In this document: one piece after another, positions 59,701 through 64,000 of the stretch
Layout: each line of letters starts with the position of its first letter
Numbering within the stretch: the stretch's first letter is position 1
From: Clavelina lepadiformis
Lineage: Eukaryota > Chordata > Ascidiacea > Aplousobranchia > Clavelinidae
NCBI RefSeq assembly: GCF_947623445.1
Contig: NC_135245.1
Coordinates: 4,843,501 to 4,907,500, forward strand
Direction: 5' to 3'
DNA: 64,000 nucleotides
Notes under the pieces: generated by a model
The model's database searches: none
What the model saw: only the letters and a program-made list of their open reading frames with translations
Told to the model about the DNA's origin: nothing
Translations under genes and position numbers: made by a program

Positions 59701-62700
59701 AAAAAACAGTCATTCGCGGTTTTTGCTATGATTGAAACGATGAAAATGGCTTGGTCAAGCCGTTCAATTCTCAACAGTAGTTAAGTCTAAGGGTAAAAAA
59801 GTAACACTTTGTGTCTAAGGCAATTGTAGTTCCGGCACAAAGCACTCGATAAAGCGGGCAAGGAGTGCTTGATGACACTGCTGTTTCCTGCTCGTGCCCC
59901 TGGCCTCACACCTGCCAATTTCGTTTTCAGCGGCTTTAATTTCAATATATACCCGAGGGTATGCGAAGAGAAAAACTGAAGAGAAAAAAGTAGCATACGC
60001 ACAGGAAAATAACCTATACCTGAACTAAACCAAAGCTTTGCAAATCTTTCTCTCGCCTGGAAGATACTTCTTCATATGAAATCTGCAAAGCTGATTGCGG
60101 GTTTTACTGGCACGTGGATTTACGTTTCGGAAGCCTGCATGGTTATAGTTGTATATTAATAGGTTTCGTGTGTGTTGGTCAGTATTTATTTGATGTACAT
60201 TGATTTATCTTTCTGACTTGTCTCGACCAAACAGTTACTGTATTTGTTACAAGTCAGATTTTATTTGTCGCAGCTTGTACTTACAAGGGCATTTGCTGTT
60301 TGTACGTTTTATTGTTGCCCTGGACCAATGAAAATAGTCCAATTTTGAATTTTTGTTGGAAGAATGTATTTTTTTTTTGATAGAAAATTGTCTATAAGTA
60401 TTATGATAATAAACGTTAAATTAAAATAAGTTGTTCGCATTGTTTTTCTATGGGACATGCGTATTTGCAAAAATTACCGTAATGGGAATTTTAAAAACTG
60501 ATTCTCTTTCTACGTAACATGCCTATACTCCCATGCTTAATGACTTGAAGCTTACTTAATAACAGGAGGAAAACAGTAATCAAAGTTCTGTTATTGTTGC
60601 TACAACACAAAACACGCGTTAAATTCTTTTTATTGCCATTTCCCGTGCGTATTCCTATTCTTTTTTTCTTATTCTTAGATTAATGTCTTCATTCATTTTA
60701 GAGCAAATATGGTGAAATAAGATTACGCATTTCCGCCGCCTTTCGCCACAGATCCGTTTCCCATAATCTCTCCAATGACGTAATTTCGGAAAATTCCCTC
60801 TGGCGGATCCACTTTGATAGGTCTGTCAGTCAATTTGGGAAAGATTGATACTTGGCCCTTTTTTCAGACGACTTGTGCTTCCGCGAAAGCAAAACGATTG
60901 TTTTTTGCCATTGCTGTAAGGGTTTAAGTCCGTGTTGATCTCATATGCCATGACGCCCTTTATTGGTAGGAATCCTGCCGTACTTTATATTTACTGCATT
61001 GGTTTTGGAGCCAACCAGCTCCATTCAATTATCGTTTGCACCCTGTATTGCCTGTTTTGCTTTATATGATAACAACTTGACATTTTGTCTCTTTGTTATT
61101 ATTCCGAACGAGTTGTTAAAAGTTCAGTTTGCATTTTTCACGAGCAGCAATGCTCGGTCGGTTCCTCGTGTTTGTCTGATAAGAAATGATGCAACGACCA
61201 ACGGCTGACACGATCGCCGAAAAGGTGTAAATTACACAAATCACTTTGTCGTGGTTTCATTATACGTCACTCCTTGGATTTCACAAAGAATCTTTCGCCA
61301 CTTCTCGCTTTTGGTTATGCGAACTGTCCCCGCCAAAACAACAATACAAGCTTGTAAACTCCACCTTACAAGTAGGGTTTGTTTTTGTGTAACTTCAGCA
61401 CTTTTTGCGCAATCGGGGCCGATTTCTTAAGACCTTTATTTAACTCCGCTGCGCTTGATCTATTATTGTAAACGAAAGTTGAGATAACATCTAAATAATC
61501 GAACATAATTGCGCTCGAACTAGCAGCCGTTTGTATCGCCGGCAGAGACCGATTTTCAAATGTTTACAATGACTAATATAAACATCGTTTGTTCCTATTT
61601 GGCCACGTACACTATCACACCATCATAGAGGTGGTAGTGTAAACAGCTGTCTGGCTAAGTCAACATCATCACAAAATGTATAACCTTGTTCCGGTCTTGG
61701 CAGCACTGAAAATGAAAGAGGGACCTTTAAACATTACGTCATTGCTTGTAACGTGAGGTGTAATAACAACTTAAACGGTCTGTGACAGCTTTGCACTACA
61801 ACAATAACTCTTTTCATTAGACGGATGGTCGGCTGGTCGGGTGGTTTTTCTCTGCTAGACAAAGCCACGCGACGACAGCCAGCCTGAAGTAGGTTTGTGT
61901 AATGGGGGGAGAACCAGTGTGGAGGGGGTTCGGGTCTTTTGAACTTCGATTTTTACAAATTTTGCAGGCGCTTCATCTTGTCCTTTTGCCTTTGTTGTGC
62001 AATTCACCGTTCCGGCAGTAAACGAGATATTAACTCTAGATAAATTTTCTAACGGCAATTACAAGTGCTTACAAAATAAATAATAAACTTGAACATGAAA
62101 GAATATTTATCGAACGCCGTTCGCCTGGGGTAAGCTCACGTTATGCCCTGCAACAAGAGTCTTAGAAAAATGGTGTCGCGGTGACATGCAGAACGCACTT
62201 TGGGGCGAAAATGTTGCAAAAACACCACCTGTTTTGCATCGTCTCTCGTTTATCGTCGTCCATATCTGTTATCGTAATTGTTGTGCGGGTGCCCTGGGCC
62301 GGACAATTATTATCTTACCAAGTGGTGGTCCCAGAGGGTTTTTCCTGACATCATGACCGCTTGAGGTGATATATGAGTCAAACTGGGAATGAAAAAGGAC
62401 TTTTCTCTCGTTGATAAAATCGTTCATTTGGCTTTTTTTTGTTTAATTTCCATTCATCAGTCGCGTGCCATGCTGTAGACACTATAAATTATTACGACAC
62501 ATTCATCCAAACTCCAATGTTTTTACAATCAGCAGCAATCGATTGTGTCACGCAATAGTTTATGTTTTATTTTCTACTTTGATGATGTAATCGACATTAT
62601 TGACTTTTTCGAGTCCTGAACAAGCAGGCGGCGTTTACAAAAGTGGACAATAGCGGTCCGCCAATTTGCGTGGGCGTTTTTTCCGGGACCGAACCCGGAA

Positions 62701-64000
62701 ACCGGGTCATGTTTATACTCAGCTTCGTAAATATGTCTACTTTATGTCGCAAGTGTCACTTTTGTTTTTGTTCATGGGTGACGTTATTCCGATATGTTTC
62801 CAATTTGCAGAAATAAACCTCGGCAACTGGTGATGTGCAAATACGGTCAAGCGGTTGTCCAGCGCGCTTAAGAAAACATTTGGGTGCCATGGGAAAGCAG
62901 AAGTAAACTAAGGAAAGTGGCGCTATTGATTCATGGGTATTTTGCGTCTGACTCACAATCATTTGAACCGGCCAGGCTTCAGATGTTCGTATGCGCTCAT
63001 CTGTTTTTCTTTGGTTTGAGCGTTCCCATAATATAATTTCTTTCACATGTAACTAGGTCGAAATATCAATCCAAATTAAATGATTCCAATCGCAGGGTTA
63101 CAATTAAAATCTCCACCTGGGTACAAGAGTTATTTTCCATCTAGAAATTGGACTTGGTCGTAAGAAAGCTGTTACTTTTTTTCCTTTCTTTTCATGAGTT
63201 TTGGGTTTCTTTTTATACGCATTGACGAAACAAAAGCATGGAAACCTTATTTTCTTACATGATTAACTTTCCACAAGTCAAGTTGTTAGCACATGTTACA
63301 AATAATTCAAACTGCTAGGCGAACTCGCGATGTGTTTGCGACAATTACAGCAAAATTTCAAATAGCGCGTGTTAACGTCTGTAAATGTGTGAGCATTGAG
63401 CGTGCTATTGTTTTCACATTATAATAATTTTATGTCACGTGCGACTATTTATGATCTGCTTTTATCATGATCGACTGATTGAAAGCAAACAGCGCGGCAC
63501 GATCGGTCGGAACCTGACTTCTGCGTACAGGATGCGGATAATTTTATTGCTCCTGTTTTCGGAGAAAGGTGGAGTCCATGGGAGCAAACTAAATCAAAAA
63601 TCTGTCATCGTAAACGCTTACAATACGACTTTCGGCTTTTTTTCTTTGATCGTCTTGTCATGAATAGATATCGCGTTGTTCCCCAATTGCCTTCTTTTCC
63701 TGTCACGTCCGTGTAGTCTTTTACCCACGCTCACAACTTTTCAACGCGCCGCTACAAGCTCTAATGTTAGATCAAACATAGATCTAAAAAAGAGTCTTTG
63801 ATGTTTTTTCCTGGTACACCTAGAGAACTGTTGTATCGATTGGGACTATATTGTTTTCTTTTATTTTGTAAGACTGCTCCTTTTACTATATAGGTGGGCT
63901 TGCCTGTAACGACCCCTTTTCGTTTGTTGTTTCACGTATGCTTGTCATGTGGGATGATACGGTTAGTTACAGCTTGTCACGGGCCTTAATAAAATCTTTA
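56757..64000. other. upstream region of TGF-beta gene, no gene recognised
   Basis: Richer in CpG and GC than the rest of the window near 56900-57250 (GCCGGGCGCC, GGCCGGCCCGGCG), fitting the 5' end or promoter of the TGF-beta gene. The remaining 6.7 kb has only scattered short frames without domains, no tRNA and no clear transposon ends. Confidence 0.45.

Noticed and set aside
1..64000. tRNA, rRNA and CRISPR signals
   Set aside because: No cloverleaf with matching A and B boxes, no rRNA-like sequence and no spaced direct-repeat arrays were seen.

Overview
This is a window of AT-rich animal genomic DNA with intron-containing genes. The best fit is an ascidian tunicate. Basis: genes have short exons with GT/AG introns. 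One gene is a true TGF-beta ligand with an RGD-bearing latency peptide, a type known from deuterostomes. Another is an orthologue of the LDL-receptor chaperone RAP/LRPAP1. Introns are mostly small and many short DNA transposons are present. The species cannot be fixed from sequence alone. All gene models were spliced by eye from frame, splice sites and phase.

Layout. (1) 0.2-2.5 kb, plus strand: a four-exon regulator with C2H2-like fingers, a MADF domain and a BESS motif; a hAT-type MITE sits in its third intron. (2) 4.9-29 kb, mostly minus strand: a block of secreted-protein genes. It holds three paralogous ten-cysteine three-finger (Ly6/uPAR-like) proteins at 4.95-6.06, 25.4-26.2 and 28.2-29.0 kb. 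Between them lie three members of an unrecognised secreted proline-rich family sharing a C-G-P-E-x-P-x-G-Q signature, at 12.6-15.2, 17.5-18.1 and 20.8-21.1 kb. The largest of these is 19 units of 41 residues. The second carries 76 uninterrupted prolines and lies in a segmental duplication with the third. A 34-bp near-perfect hairpin lies upstream of the array gene. (3) 33.2-36.8 kb, minus strand: eight-exon LRPAP1 ending in HGEL. (4) 39.7-42.7 kb: a cluster of transposon copies. (5) 45.5-56.8 kb, minus strand: five-exon TGF-beta ligand with introns up to 6 kb. (6) 57-64 kb: no gene recognised.

Mobile DNA is a strong theme. There are three hAT-type MITEs with perfect 8-bp target duplications. 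Two copies are present of one internally deleted pogo-like element with TA duplications. There is a Harbinger-like element (TTA) carrying a 151-bp satellite, a piggyBac-like element (TTAA), and an unclassified element with TAGGGCGA ends and a 5-bp duplication.

The most novel material is the proline-rich repeat family and the hairpin beside it. The three-finger cluster next to it suggests a locus of rapidly evolving secreted proteins; their functions are not deducible from sequence. TGF-beta and LRPAP1 are conserved secretory-pathway genes without an obvious functional link to the cluster.
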